Of a stretch of 64,000 nucleotides of DNA, positions 33,416-44,209 are shown piece after piece (positions within the stretch are counted from its first letter, which is position 1; every line of letters begins with the position of its first letter). The translations under genes and the position numbers were made by a program. The stretch is from NCBI RefSeq assembly GCF_023101765.2, contig NC_064213.1, positions 9,114,001 to 9,178,000 of the forward strand, given 5' to 3'. Origin of the DNA: Spodoptera frugiperda (Eukaryota > Arthropoda > Insecta > Lepidoptera > Noctuidae). The notes beneath the pieces were generated by a model, which was not told where the DNA came from, made no database searches, and saw only the letters and a list, made by a program, of their open reading frames with translations.

Positions 33416-33690
33416 GCTGCCTCGTTGGCCGAGTAATTGCAAGTGCGACTGCCGCGGTAAGGGGTGTCGGGTTCAATTCCCGGGTCGGGCGAAGTTTTGT
33501 TGCAGTTTTTCGAAATTTTCTCAGTAGTAGCATGAAGTCTAGAAATGTACCCGGTATTTGGCAATAGGCTCACCACTTGGGACTTACAACATAAATTGTG
33601 AAAAGTGGGTGTACATTGTAGAATAGTATTACGTGCCACAATGTGCACCTCTGCCTAGCCCTTGGGGAATTTAATAGGTAAACTTCTCCA
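33416..33690 (+). repeat. SINE-1, tRNA-derived
   Basis: Starts AGCTGCCTCGTTGGCCGAG (A-box-like), then GGGTTCAATTCCCGGG (B-box-like), then GAAATTTTCTCAGTAGTAGC, GGCAATAGGCTCACC and GTGCCACAATGTGCACC. Truncated before the GATAAAAGGCGTG tail. The tRNA-like head is a SINE promoter, not a tRNA gene; no acceptor stem is present. Confidence 0.75.
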
Positions 33691-33694
33691 CAAA

Positions 33695-34955
33695 TATCAA
33701 AAACTTACGTTGATAAAAGATAATCATAAACAAAATGAGTTGACAAACTACTCTATCGTTTGGTAAAAATTGTATTATAATCCGTTCAGTGGTTTTTAAG
33801 TTTAGAAGGTTTACAGTCTTAATAGATAGAAAGTCGTAGCAGGAGCCACTATTCTAAGTGGTGATAAGTGACCAATTTGACCGATTATTTACAGATACGC
33901 AAAATTAGTTTGTATTTGATTGATAAATGACCATAAGTTATTCTGTTTTCTGTGTCTCTGACCTTGGGCGAGCCATAGCAAATTGACTTAGTAACATAAC
34001 TTGTTTTTTTATTATTATTAAAACTTGGTAGGTGTGTTATCATATATCATAATATCTAATAAGATGATCCCTGTCAGGTTTGTCTGTCTGTATCATGGCC
34101 TGTATAAACACAAACACTGTCGTTTGGAAACCAATGTCAACAAATACTTGGAAAATGATTTTATAATGATTATTTTGGGTACCAGACAGACAGAACTAGG
34201 TAATAGACGTGTTTTTACATCATTAGGAATACCATTATACCTAAAATTACTGTATTTTGTGGACACAACCGATGTTACTTTTAGATGATAATAAATCTAA
34301 CTGCCACACTCAGAGACATATAATGATGACTTAACCTATTCCTTAGTAATGATTTTGTATCGAAAACAATTACTCGAAAATCGAAATCAATTGATAAAAT
34401 AACCAAACAATAATAACGCAAGGACATATAATAATTATGGAACTTACCTTAAATGCGATTTCCGCGCCATCTACCAATGTGCCTAAATAATTATAATTGA
34501 GTGTATATTTTACAGGAAAATAGGTGTGATAGCCACAAGAGCAAACAGTTCACCTTCGTTCGCTATACTGCTAATAAGAAACTAACTGGAGCAAAAACAA
34601 TTAAAAAAATCAACTCAATGATTTAATTGTTTAACTTTGTTCATGTTGAACCTACGTGTTAACTTTTTGCTAAACTCTCTGACGAGTTACAAAAAAAAAA
34701 ACCTCAAGGATACGAACTATTGTATAAATAAATATTAATCTGTTCTGTTTATAGAAAAAACTTCAAGATGATTGCACAATATATAAGTTCTAAAACAAGG
34801 AAGTAATTTAAAAGAGAATTGTCTTGAAAATCTGATTGATTTGATCTTGGGTTCCATTCCCAGGTTTCGTAAAGTATTGTTTGTTTTCTTAAGATTTCAA
34901 GATGACTAGATTTCAGTTTGGAATTGTACCAGGTCACATTCCACTGAATTGAAAT
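33695..34955. other. AT-rich non-coding DNA
   Basis: No supported gene or resolved repeat. Confidence 0.3.
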
Positions 34956-34959
34956 TGTA

Positions 34960-35125
34960 GTCTCATATAATAGGGGGTGAGCCTATTGCCCTATACGGGG
35001 CACAATTCCAGACTCCGTGTTAATACTGAGAGATCGAAAATCCGATAAAGCCCAGTCCACTTTGCCCGATGCGGAAATCGAACCCGAGACCCCTTGCCCG
35101 ACAATCGCAATTGCGACCACTAGTG
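34960..35125 (-). repeat. SINE-1, inverted copy
   Basis: On the minus strand: GTGGTCGCAATTGCG, GGGTCTCGGGTTCGATTTCC, CACGGAGTCTGGAATTGTGC and GGCAATAGGCTCACC. Same family as the 50.6-kb copy. Confidence 0.7.
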
Positions 35126-35670
35126 AGTTCTATTATGTAATAGAGATATTGAAACAAAATACGAAACAAAACGACTAATCAAAATAAATTAACAACTAGA
35201 CATTTAAAAAACCGTTTATCAAACATCTGATGCAACGACAAGAAGCTCAAATGACAGACTATCCTAAATTCTTCCGCATAACAGAATCAATAATAATTAG
35301 TACCGAGAGGACCGCCGGACTCCTTTAGCCAATTGTTCCTCAAATTACATAGACCGGTTATGTTATGACTCATGACAAATATGACTACTCTTCGCCAACC
35401 TGTTCTGATGCGATTGCGCAACCAATAATGATCTTTATGATGTTTAATGTTACGTTTGCATATTCATATTGTGAATTAAAATTCAAAGTGATGAGTGAGA
35501 GAAATCTAAAGATAATATGCAGGTTGGCAAATAATTTATTATGATTTTCTATGTTAAAATATTTTCAATCGTCTAGAGTTTCTTCGGCCATACTACCTGG
35601 CGAGATACTTAGACTAAAGGTACAAATTATCTATGTTATGTGATTATTGATTAATCATACTATTTTTTTT
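35126..35670. other. AT-rich non-coding DNA
   Basis: No gene seen. Confidence 0.3.
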
Positions 35671-35671
35671 G

Positions 35672-35873
35672 TTTTTTTAAATACCACACTAGGACTCCTG
35701 TGTTGTCGGTGCGTTTACAAAAATACAAGTTCACATACATGAAGCACCCGACAATACCAGACCCGAAACAATAATTTGTGGATAATACAAAGAGTGGTGC
35801 CGTGCAGGAATCGAACCCGCTACACGTTGCACGGCAGTCGGTTGACCAGCTAACACGCCAACCGTGCAGTCCA
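35672..35873 (-). repeat. SINE-3, tRNA-derived, minus orientation
   Basis: On the minus strand: CTGCACGGTTGGCGTGTTAG (A-box-like), GCGGGTTCGATTCCTGCACG (B-box), a body with GTTTCGGGTCTGGTATTGTC, and an A-rich tail (T-run at 35672-35680 on the plus strand). The head differs from SINE-1 and SINE-2. Confidence 0.65.
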
Positions 35874-35917
35874 TTTATGACAGTTGACATACCAAGTTTG
35901 AGAGTTATAAAACAGAT

Positions 35918-36050
35918 GACTTGTTCGTCAACTGACGAGTGTCAAACTCGCGTGTTCATCAATAGCGCAGGTTTCTTTTAATTTTGCATTTATATTAGAC
36001 CATAATAACCACTCGCGAGTTTGACATTCGCCAGTTGACGAACAAGTCAA
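35918..36050. repeat. Foldback hairpin
   Basis: GACTTGTTCGTCAACTGACG followed by AGTGTCAAACTCGCG is inverted at 36013-36047 with a few differences (CGCGAGTTTGACATTCGCC then AGTTGACGAACAAGTC). Arms of about 35 bp and a loop of about 57 nt. Confidence 0.6.
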
Positions 36051-36120
36051 ACATTATGAAACAACGAGGATCGATTGGCAATCTTTCAATTTTCTATTTA
36101 AAAGGAAGTTTAAAAGTATT

Positions 36121-36205
36121 TTCCGGCTACACTACAAAATGTTCGCTTAATACGTCAACACAGGCTGCATGAAAGCTTTTACTCGTTCCCTGATGTGTTC
36201 GTCAC
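36121..36205 (+). repeat. Repeat unit shared with 37097-37205
   Basis: CCGGCTACACTACAAAATG, then TTCGCTTAATACGTCAACAC and AGGCTGCATGAAA recur nearly exactly at 37098-37150, about 0.98 kb further right in direct orientation. The second copy is fused to the end of a SINE-1. Class unknown. Confidence 0.6.
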
Positions 36206-36670
36206 ACGTCGCGTCGGTCCCATCGATTCCACTTCGGTGCAGCTCGCTCATCCTTTAGCAGCATCAGACTGACTACTGTAGTCTCCACAAACAGCAACTT
36301 TTAGGATAAAATATTGTAAAAAAGCATTTGGTAGGTAGAGTAGGTAAGTTAATCTTTTTTGGGAATGTATAGTGCCTTAAAACAGGGGGGTAAATAATAC
36401 CTATTTATCCTTCCTCTGTCACTATTCACCTCCCCATTCCTATTCACCCCGTTTACCGTTACCTTGGTTTTTCTGACGCTTGGTCCTTTACTATACATGA
36501 TAAATGGTGAGTATTTATAAATAATTTTGGTGTACACAATATCACGCGTATACTGAATCAGTTTTGAGCCCAAACGGAGGCCGTAGCTATAAGCTGTGCA
36601 CGCGGCTACTGTAATAAGTTATTTTATAATAAGCCGCGTAAATGTACTTGATTTACTTTTTATTACCATT

Positions 36671-36868
36671 CTAGCTACTTCCGCGCAGGTTTCACCCGCT
36701 CTGCTGGTTTCTATTGGTGATAGCTTGATGTTTTATAAACTATAGCCTTCCCCGATATATGCACTATTCAACACAAAAAGAATTATTCAAATCGGACCAG
36801 TAGTTCTGAGATTAGCGCGTTCAAACAAACAAACAAACAATCAAACAGCTTTATAATATTAGTGTAGA
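36671..36868 (-). mobile_element. Non-autonomous Helitron, minus orientation
   Basis: Plus-strand CTAGCTACTTCCGCGCAGG at one end and AATATTAGTGTAGA followed by T at the other. Same family as 11.6 and 28.3 kb. Confidence 0.65.
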
Positions 36869-36914
36869 TATAAAGTTATTGCTTTTATCTAGAGATAGCC
36901 TTATATTGAGAGAG

Positions 36915-37097
36915 GGACTGCATCGTTGGTCGAGTGGTTGCAAGTGCGATCGCCGGACAAGGGCTCTCGGGTTCGATTCCGGGTCGGGCAAAGTAGTAGC
37001 ACGGACTCTGAATTGTGCCCAGTATATGGCAATAGGCTCAAACCCATGGGATTTATAACACAAATGGTATAAAATGGCTGTACGATGTACAGTAGCA
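36915..37097 (+). repeat. SINE-1 copy, 3'-truncated
   Basis: GCATCGTTGGTCGAGTGG, GGGTTCGATTCCGGGTCGG, TAGCACGGACTCTGAATTG and GGCAATAGGCTCA, missing part of the body and the tail. Confidence 0.7.
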
Positions 37098-37320
37098 GTC
37101 CGGCTACACTACAAAATGTTCGCTTAATACGTCAACACAGGCTGCATGAAATTTGTCGGATCAAATGTAAAACATTTACTCGTACCGTGATGTGTTCGTC
37201 ACTCAGATCCCCTTGAACACACACAAAAAATTTCATCAAAATCGGTCCAGTCGTTTAAGAGAAGTTCAATGACTTACACACTTACACACTTAAACACAGA
37301 AGAATTATATATATAAAGAT
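37097..37320 (-). repeat. Dispersed repeat with Helitron-like right end
   Basis: The left part repeats 36121-36205. The right part (TTTCATCAAAATCGGTCCAG, TTACACACTTACACAC, ATATATAAAGAT) resembles the 5' ends of minus-oriented Helitron relatives. Confidence 0.4.
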
Positions 37321-37593
37321 TGTTTAGCACCCATATTGCATCAAGTTGTAGCACGTCTGTACTGACCCTTTCAAGCAGAGTTTTTGAATGAACATGCTCA
37401 ATTACCCTCAAGGGATCACGGGATATTCGATCATTTTATCGTCGCGACCACCGACCGCCAGCGTAGGAATCGTGCTCTCCAATTTATGAACTTCACTGGA
37501 GATGGACACAATGGGTGGTATCTATTCTGCGTACTTATCTGTATAAATGTAACAATTTTCTTCTAATGTTTTAAACTTTTTGTAGTGCAAAAT

Positions 37594-37730
37594 TCTAACT
37601 ACTTTCACGCAATCTCACCCGCTGCAAAGCTCTCTCTTTTAACAAAAAGTATTATTTAATTTGAATCAGTAGTTTTGGAGATTAACGCGTTCAATCAATC
37701 AATCAAACAAACTCTTTAGCTTCAAATGAC
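37594..37730 (-). mobile_element. Decayed Helitron, minus orientation
   Basis: ACTACTTTCACGCAATCTC, AGTAGTTTTGGAGATTAACG and CAATCAATCAAACAAACTCT are diverged words of the 28.3-kb family. Confidence 0.45.
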
Positions 37731-37936
37731 CTGAGAGACAGAAGTTTTAGCGTTCTAGATCTGATACTCTGACATGTAATACGTGCACCACAGCACTCAA
37801 ATGAAATGGATTAAGTGATGTCATCCGATTTACTGCATCCTGAGATGTGCGTGCGTCCCGTGGGTGAGTGCATCTGTCATTATCACACGAATATAGCTAG
37901 AAGTTTGAGTTTTTATCAGTTTGTCTTTTTGGCAGC

Positions 37937-38082
37937 TTGACTATCTCGTTGGTCGAGTGGTCGCCAACTGCGACAGCCGCATAAGGGGTTTCGGGTTCGA
38001 TGCCCGGGTCGGGCAAATGATTACTGCAATAGCGGCATTCCGTGCCGTAATGTGTACCTCTGCCTACCCCCGACGTTGTGTT
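37937..38082 (+). repeat. SINE-1 copy with internal deletion
   Basis: CTCGTTGGTCGAGTGGTCGC and GGGTTCGATGCCCGGGTCGG are joined directly to AATAGCGGCATTCCGTGCCG, so the middle of the element is missing. It still ends TGTACCTCTGCCTACCCC. Confidence 0.65.
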
Positions 38083-38520
38083 TTTTTTATAGTCAGTAGC
38101 TAGGAAAAAACCTAGGCACATCAGCTTTCACTTTCATTTCGTTCTATAAATTACTATTAATGTAATGTGACGTCTTTTGATGTGTATAAGTCGGAATAGA
38201 GTTCAATGCGAAGCGTCAGGTAAAATTTCTACGTATCAAGTTTATTTTGCCATTAAAAATGCAATATAATAACATACAATTTTACTAGTACATTACCAGC
38301 AGATACATCTAGATGATAAAACCACGTCAATTACTTTGTCCAAATGAGGGTTTTTGTATAGGCGTACGAGAGAAAAGATGTAGATATGAAAGTTATTTTA
38401 TTGAATCTCATTTCCTTTAATTAAACTGTTTTACAGTGAAAATGAATTCAATTGTTAATAGAGCCATCTAGTGGGCACAAAACGAAAACCCTCAGTAGAA
38501 GACATAATTGACAATACAAT
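38083..38520. other. Non-coding DNA downstream of the minus-strand family gene
   Basis: Contains the 3' flank of the gene at 38521-39689. No other feature seen. Confidence 0.3.
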
Positions 38521-39689
38521 TCAAAGTAAGATGTGTATCCAACCTTCTTCTTCGCTTGAGGAGTCGTCATTTGAAGGGTCATTTGAAGGTTCATCGTGGG
38601 TCTGCGACCAACCAGAATCAAAGAGCTTAGTGATTAAGAGGGTTGATATAGCTCCGTTTATGGATCTATTTCTCTTCGCCTTTTCACTTTCGTAAACTGG
38701 AGTCAGCCGCACATATGTGAAGTTATTTGTACGGTTCTGTTGCCCTGTAACAAAGTTCATTGACATCGTCACAAACTGAGTCTTGATACAGTCACCAAGT
38801 TTGTTGTCATCACGAGTTTATTGTAGATAGAGGGATAGAATCTGAGCTCTTAGTACAAGTTTACTTTACGTTTAAAGTAATCGAAACGAGAGTCCGTTTG
38901 GCGCTCTGATTGGCCGGCTCGGATGAACCAACCAATCAGTACCATTTGTAACGAAACTAAGGCTACTGAACATTTTAAACAGGGACCTCCAACTCGCCAA
39001 GCGTGAAGATTAGAGAGGAGGCCGATAATTCAATAAAGGGTTGTTCATATGACGTGTTGACAGTTGTTGTCAGTTGATTTATTGCTTGAAATACCTGGAA
39101 AAATTAAGGTCTGTCTCACCTCCCATCGTGTGATGTTCAATGTAGCAGTACGTGTAGCCAGTGAGCGCTCCGATTGTTACAGCGGTGCCAGTGATGGCCA
39201 CAAGGACCAGGGTAACAGTTAGACAGACTTTCCAGCGAGGCTGACTGGAAATATAACGTATGGTGGACAAGTTTAGTTTCACTGTAGTCAAATTAGAACA
39301 TTAAATTATAGTGGTTACGGCTTATTCTTCTATGTTTAAAGGTGAAAGTCATCTAAAGGAATAACTTGGGATAAACCAAAGTGTCAGGTGCCCCAAAATT
39401 TGGTTGGCTTAACCAAAAAACTGGTTTTGTCATTAACAGGTTCTGGAAGATAACTACAAAGCAGTTGCTTCCTTGAAATTATCAATGTGAAACCTATTTT
39501 GGCGATGATGATGCAAACTAGCGAAATGTCAGTAGAATGATCGTCACCCGTATAATAAAAATGCATGAATAAGATATTTTTTCGCTTCCGAAATTTTAAA
39601 CTTTATACTACAACAAATCTAATTATTTCTACTTACTTTTTAAGCGGGTCTGGCATATGGTCAACTTCTAATACGTTGTACCCCAACAT
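38521..39689 (-). CDS. Single-pass membrane protein, GYxYCY family member A (unknown function)
   Basis: Minus-strand three-exon model: 39689-39637 (ATG, 17 codons plus 2 nt, donor GTAAGT), 39244-39120 (acceptor TTCCAG, donor GTGAGA) and 38744-38521 (acceptor TTACAG, stop TGA). Total 133 residues. Short N-terminus (MLGYNVLEVDHMPD), one transmembrane helix (about residues 24-46), then the family signature GYTYCYIE (47-54), and a polar C-terminal half with sequons NRT, NFT and NRS and a very acidic end (DDSSSEEE). Intron phases (2, 1) and the 125-nt middle exon are identical to member B at 41.1 kb, so the genes are homologous although only the helix, signature and a weak C-terminal Ile/Leu-rich segment align. 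Sequons after the helix suggest N-in, C-out topology. Head-to-head with member B. No function can be assigned. Confidence 0.7.
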
Positions 39690-39950
39690 GGTAAGAAGTT
39701 TGGAAAATTAAAAATAATATTATTGTATTTGTAATTTGTAAATTATTATAAATATCATTCTACGGAGTGAAGTTTAAAAAACTTAATATCATTTTTTTCT
39801 GTCAAACTCTCTGGAATTTGCGAGGGCCAGTATTTACTTTACTTCTTTTCTACACATTAACATCACTTTACTTATTTTCTACACAATTTAATAATGTATT
39901 AATTTAATATATGTATGTAGTAGGGAAATTGTTTAAATCAAATTCAAATG
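39690..39950. other. Intergenic DNA between divergent family members
   Basis: With the SINE/MITE block that follows, this forms the 1.39-kb spacer between the two head-to-head start codons. It may hold shared regulatory sequence. No TATA box was confidently assigned. Confidence 0.3.
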
Positions 39951-40730
39951 TCGTGGTGGCCCGGAGGTTTAAGACACCCGCTTCTCGTGTGTGAGAGTGC
40001 GGTTTCGAATGCTTTTTTTAAATATGCGAAACCTTCAAAGGACGCCTCTGGCGTTGGCACCTAGCTTTGTGGGGAGCAAGACTAGGGAGTGTGGGATTTT
40101 TACCTCACTAAAACGGGTCCGAAACCTACTAACTTTGTGTGACTATTTCCCAGTTATTTATACAATGTGATAGGGGTGAGACTTCTAACCCGTTAAGGCT
40201 GAATACTACATCGAATTTTAACGACAAAAGTCCTGGGTCGAAGGGGTCGAATCCCCGCCCCTAAAAATTATGGCCATTTTAATATTTTTTTTACTTTTTT
40301 GATATCAAAGGTTGTATGCGTCGTATAAACAAAAAAAAAACGACAAACGGTAGCTAATAATATGTTTGATAATGTTTTGGTGAGAAAAAAAATAATTTGT
40401 GAATTATTCTTACCGAAAAAATCACTATGTTCCTATATTTTCAATTAGGGGTTTAACCCCCCATATTACTTTTTTTGTCGATAAAATTAGATGTAGTACT
40501 CAGCCTTAACGGGTTAGAAGTCCCACGCCTATCACATTGTATATTTTCTAATGATTATTTAGACATCATTAACTAACGGCGAAGGAAACCTAGGCTTATA
40601 ATTTCTAATTGTAAGCTCGAAACCGCCAACCCGCATTGAGCAAGCGTAGTGATTAATGCTCAAACCTTCTCCATGCGAGAAGACGGTTTAGTCAGCGGTG
40701 CCCACTAATATGCTCTTGATGTGATGATGT
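39951..40730 (+). repeat. SINE-2 copy split by two insertions
   Basis: Starts GTCGTGGTGGCCCGGAGG with B-box-like GTGCGGTTTCGAAT at about 40010. The body resumes as CGAAACCTACTAAC at about 40125, is interrupted by the 377-bp MITE at 40163-40539, and continues with GATTATTTAGACATCATTAA and the CCGCATTGAGCAAGCGTAG tail. Alignment to the uninterrupted copy at 16.9-17.2 kb shows both insertions. Confidence 0.7.
40163..40539. mobile_element. 377-bp MITE (CAATGTGATAGGGG family) nested in SINE-2
   Basis: Same ends and flanking TATA as the 26.5-kb copy, but its interior (CAATTAGGGG and the ACGACAAACGG word) runs in the opposite orientation. Inserted inside SINE-2, so it moved after that SINE. Confidence 0.75.
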
Positions 40731-41079
40731 AAAAGCATTTAAATTATTTTTAACAATTAATAGAAAACACGGCAATAAGATTCAAAACCGTCGACGTCTT
40801 ACCTACTTGGGGTATGGCCAAGGAATATAGAAACTAGTTTTTCTATTCCGTGGGCATAACTGACAACGTCTATGTTCATAAGTAACGCAACCTTTCTTTT
40901 TCATACTTTTTTTTCTGACAAATACTAATATGTCTTTTTATACTCTGTGTTCTATAATTTTCATATTATTTTCTTTTGATATATCATCATTGATTTATAC
41001 ATAGATTTTTTTGTATTTTATTAATACATTTTTTATATTTTATTTTGTAGCTTTTAAAGCGTTTTTATTAGTGTTCAAG

Positions 41080-42355
41080 ATGTGTTGTGGGGGTGGTGGC
41101 GGATGTGGGGGATGCGGGACCTCCATTGGGAATTGGTTATATGTTTTCGAAAAGTAAGATCAATATGTTAATTCTTAGATAACATCTCCTTCACCTACTT
41201 GAAGGAGAATAATTATAATAGTGATGATATTAAAATGTGACTCTGAATTATGTTACAGTCCCAATTTCACCCATTAGGTACAACGAGTGGTCGAATATTT
41301 GATTAGGACTTTTTATATTGTGCTCATACAAAGTACTTTTGTGCAATAGGCTATAAACATCATAAAACAGTACCTATATTACGCAATAGGCCCACCCCTA
41401 TTTATGAAAATGGTGAAAATTGGCTGTTTCATTTTATAATATGATGTGCAATATACACCGTTGTCTGCCCCTTTGCAGATTCAAAGGTGTGAGGGATATG
41501 TTAAAGAATTATACTTAAGTGAAAATCTGTTGTATTTTTTCAGGTTGGCGTCATTTTGCGCCTTAACAGCAGTGGTTATTTGCCTTATACTGACGCTGTG
41601 TATCATGTTGGGGCTTGGTATAGGCCTTGGTTACAACTATTGCTACGTGGACCTGAGGGTTAGGAAACGTAAGTATGAGGCGCCTTTTAAAAAGGCTACT
41701 TGTCTTTTTATCTAGAAGCTAAAAAAAAAACTGCCTCGTTGGTCGAGTGGTCGCAATTGTGACGGCCGGACGGCCGGACGAAATATTGCTGGGCTTTTTG
41801 ACGGATTTTCGAAATTTTCTCAGTAGTAGCACGGAGTCTGGAATTGTGCCCAGTATATGGCAATAGGCTCATCCCCTATTACAAGGGACTTTAATAAAAA
41901 TGGTGAAAAGTGGGTGTACTTTGAATAGCGGCATTACGTGCCGTAATGTGCCCTTCGGGGATAAAAGGCGTGGCGACATTGCTAAAAATCCAAGGATTTG
42001 GAATGAAGGTGCACGGCCGGTACAAAATTGTTACATCAGTCAATAAGTATTGCATTAAAAGTTTAAATAAAACCTTTAACCACCGTGTTTTGTTCTCATA
42101 TGTACTTTTTTGATAATTCCAGCGAGTTCAGGTTCGGCTAGAAGATCTGGCGAAGAGCTCGATGAGCCCAGTTTGGAGACAGAGGACTTCAGGCGCAGGA
42201 TGGACACAACTTACCCAGTGTCCCAGAGGACCACCACCTTGCCAACGATTAAGGCCACCATGCAAATACCTCTTAACGGAGAGATTGATCTTGAGGCACT
42301 GTTTTCTAAATTAAGGGGACGCAATAGAAACGTCACCTTAGAACTGATCACGTGA
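41080..42355 (+). CDS. Single-pass membrane protein, GYxYCY family member B (unknown function)
   Basis: Three exons: 41080-41153 (ATG, 24 codons plus 2 nt, donor GTAAGA), 41544-41668 (acceptor TTTCAG, donor GTAAGT) and 42123-42355 (acceptor TTCCAG, stop TGA). 143 residues. The N-terminus is Cys/Gly-rich (MCCGGGGGCGGCG), a likely palmitoylation region. One transmembrane helix (about 26-47) runs into GLGIGLGYNYCYVDL (48-62), a glycine-zipper-like end plus the family signature. The ectodomain is short, with basic RRSG and Glu-rich parts, and ends IPLNGEIDLEALFSKL then a RGRNRNVT segment, which aligns with the C-termini of members C and D (IPISGLDLV, LLSKL). Sequon NVT near the C-terminus. Exon phases match all other members. 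I do not recognise the family. Confidence 0.75.
41731..41980 (+). repeat. SINE-1 inside intron 2 of member B
   Basis: CTGCCTCGTTGGTCGAGTGG head after an A-run, GACGGCCGGACGGCCGGACG where the B-box region should be (deleted), then the GGCAATAGGCTCATCCC body and CTTCGGGGATAAAAGGCGTG tail. The B box is lost, so the copy is probably dead. Confidence 0.7.
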
Positions 42356-43111
42356 TTTTTATGATCATCTACCAGTGTTTGCTATGCCAGTTTATTTTTT
42401 TTTATAGATTTTCTTTATTTTATTTTTTGTAATTTGCTCTTTGTTTTGTTAAATGATTATATTGTTTTTCTTTTCTAAGTTGTGTTTTTTTGGGTGTGAG
42501 CACTTAGTACTAACCATTTTCAATGAAGTTTTAAATATTTGTGGAAATCTCATATTTGTGGTTTTTTTTATGGGATTGTGGCAAACGAGTAGAAAAATCA
42601 TTTTGATAGTACGCGATCAGTGTGCGACAAAATTATCAATTACTCGATTGCTACAAAAATAGTGCAAAGAAGAATGGGTATTTTATTATTCGGTTTAATA
42701 GGAATCATTGTGGTGTCACTGGATAGGTCTTATGATCAGGAAAAATATTTATTAATCGGACTCTTCCCAAATTGTTGTCCAAAAACCACGAGAAGCCTTC
42801 AAAGTTAGTATTAAAGATGTTAACCGCAAGTATTATGTAATATTATGTTTGAACATGTGAAAAAACTAATGCAAAAATAACGCTAATGAAAGCCCCTTAT
42901 AAAAATGATAATATAGATAAACGTTTATCTTGGAATGTTTGCACTACTGTTTCATTTATTAATTCGTTAACAACTCAACATACATTGGTTATGGAAGAAC
43001 ATCACAATTGTGTGATGTAAGCGAAGCCTTGATGAAGGAAGTAGTACTTTTGGACATACCTAGGTCTCCTTTAATACCAGTTGCTAACGATCTATAGTGC
43101 CCTAATATGTC
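42356..43111. other. 3' flank of member B
   Basis: T-rich sequence. Two small open frames (42453-42808) have no domain and are probably 3' UTR or chance. Confidence 0.3.
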
Positions 43112-43660
43112 AATTATTATGTTATCGGCTTACTCACGTAATGTTTTGACGAGGAACTCGACTAGTTTCAAGCCATGCTAGAGGCTCATATTCATGAGCA
43201 GACGCGGCGATTGTCGCGCTGCTAATGGCGACTCGAGTTTCGCACCCATCGCGCCCCTGTCTGGAATCACGCGCACTATACGGCGCGCGCGACGATGTTG
43301 GCTCGTTAGACTCGTTCGCTAGGCGGTGGTGGTAGGTCGGCGACTGCGTAGGAGTTGGGTTCGATTCTCGGGTCGACGCAAAAACGGTGTTACATACCGC
43401 GCTCACTGTGTCACACTCCAGACCCGCAACATTGTAGGCTGACGACTCGGCTTTCAGGCAGGTGGTAATGCCCAGCCACCGTCTCTGTTGAAGTTGGGAC
43501 GACGACTTATTTCGATGGCCTCACGTACTTTCCAGGGTACGAAGGATTTCTCCCTCGCTATTTTATATAGCTTTAGCTATTTCTCACTCGCTTGTATGAC
43601 TTAAAACTAGTCGAGTTCCTCGTCAAATAATTACGTGAGTAAACCGATAACATAATAATT
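43112..43660. mobile_element. 549-bp inverted-repeat element containing a tRNA-like segment
   Basis: Left end AATTATTATGTTATCGG, then TTACTCACGTAATGTTTTGA and GAGGAACTCGACTAGTTT, is inverted at the right end (43607-43660); arms of about 55 bp with few differences. The interior is GC-rich, unlike the flanks, and carries TTCGCTAGGCGG, then GGGTTCGATTCTCGGG with tRNA-type A/B-box spacing (about 43317-43372). It reads as a MITE carrying or derived from a tRNA-SINE. Confidence 0.6.
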
Positions 43661-44209
43661 AATTTAGTATGTCTCACGAAAGTTACAATAAAACCCTAAT
43701 ATGTCGTTGTGATATGGACACACTCTCCGTGCACATCACGAAGATGCATCCACTTACTCTTTCCTATCGACAGCAAAAGAAAGGAGGACGCGATGCGATA
43801 CCTCGATGATCCAAAGAGGTTTACATAACTTCACTTCCCTCTATTCGAAGGCCCTACAGAGGTTGCAATCGACGGCATCCTTATACCGATGCAAATCCCA
43901 GGGTAGTCTAGCATCAATAGCCTCGTCGCATTTACTATGCATATTTTCCTTTTACATTTAACATAAGGCCTCAAAAACAAAGCGGGGGCCACATTCCCAC
44001 CCCATATTTAATAATATTTTAATGGAATTATGACCTCTGTACAATAATCCTGTCAAAACTATGTCACGAACAATTTCATTGTCAATTTTATTGTTTCTTA
44101 TACTCAAGTCATAACCGAGTGAGCCAAGCAATCGGCGTGGTCTCATATATTTTTAGCTTTTATAGCTGTATATTTTCAAAACACACGTTATAAATTCCAC
44201 TTAAGCAAG

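Noticed and set aside
33420..33490. tRNA-like sequences with A and B boxes (also 36.9, 37.9, 50.6 kb and others)
   Set aside because: They are heads of SINEs: no acceptor stem, and each is followed by the same SINE body.
42453..42808. Two plus-strand open frames with hydrophobic stretches after member B
   Set aside because: T-rich 3' flank; no similarity to the family and no splice signals.
43134..43406. 90-codon minus-strand open frame
   Set aside because: Lies within the GC-rich interior of an inverted-repeat element with a tRNA-like segment; no protein similarity recognised.
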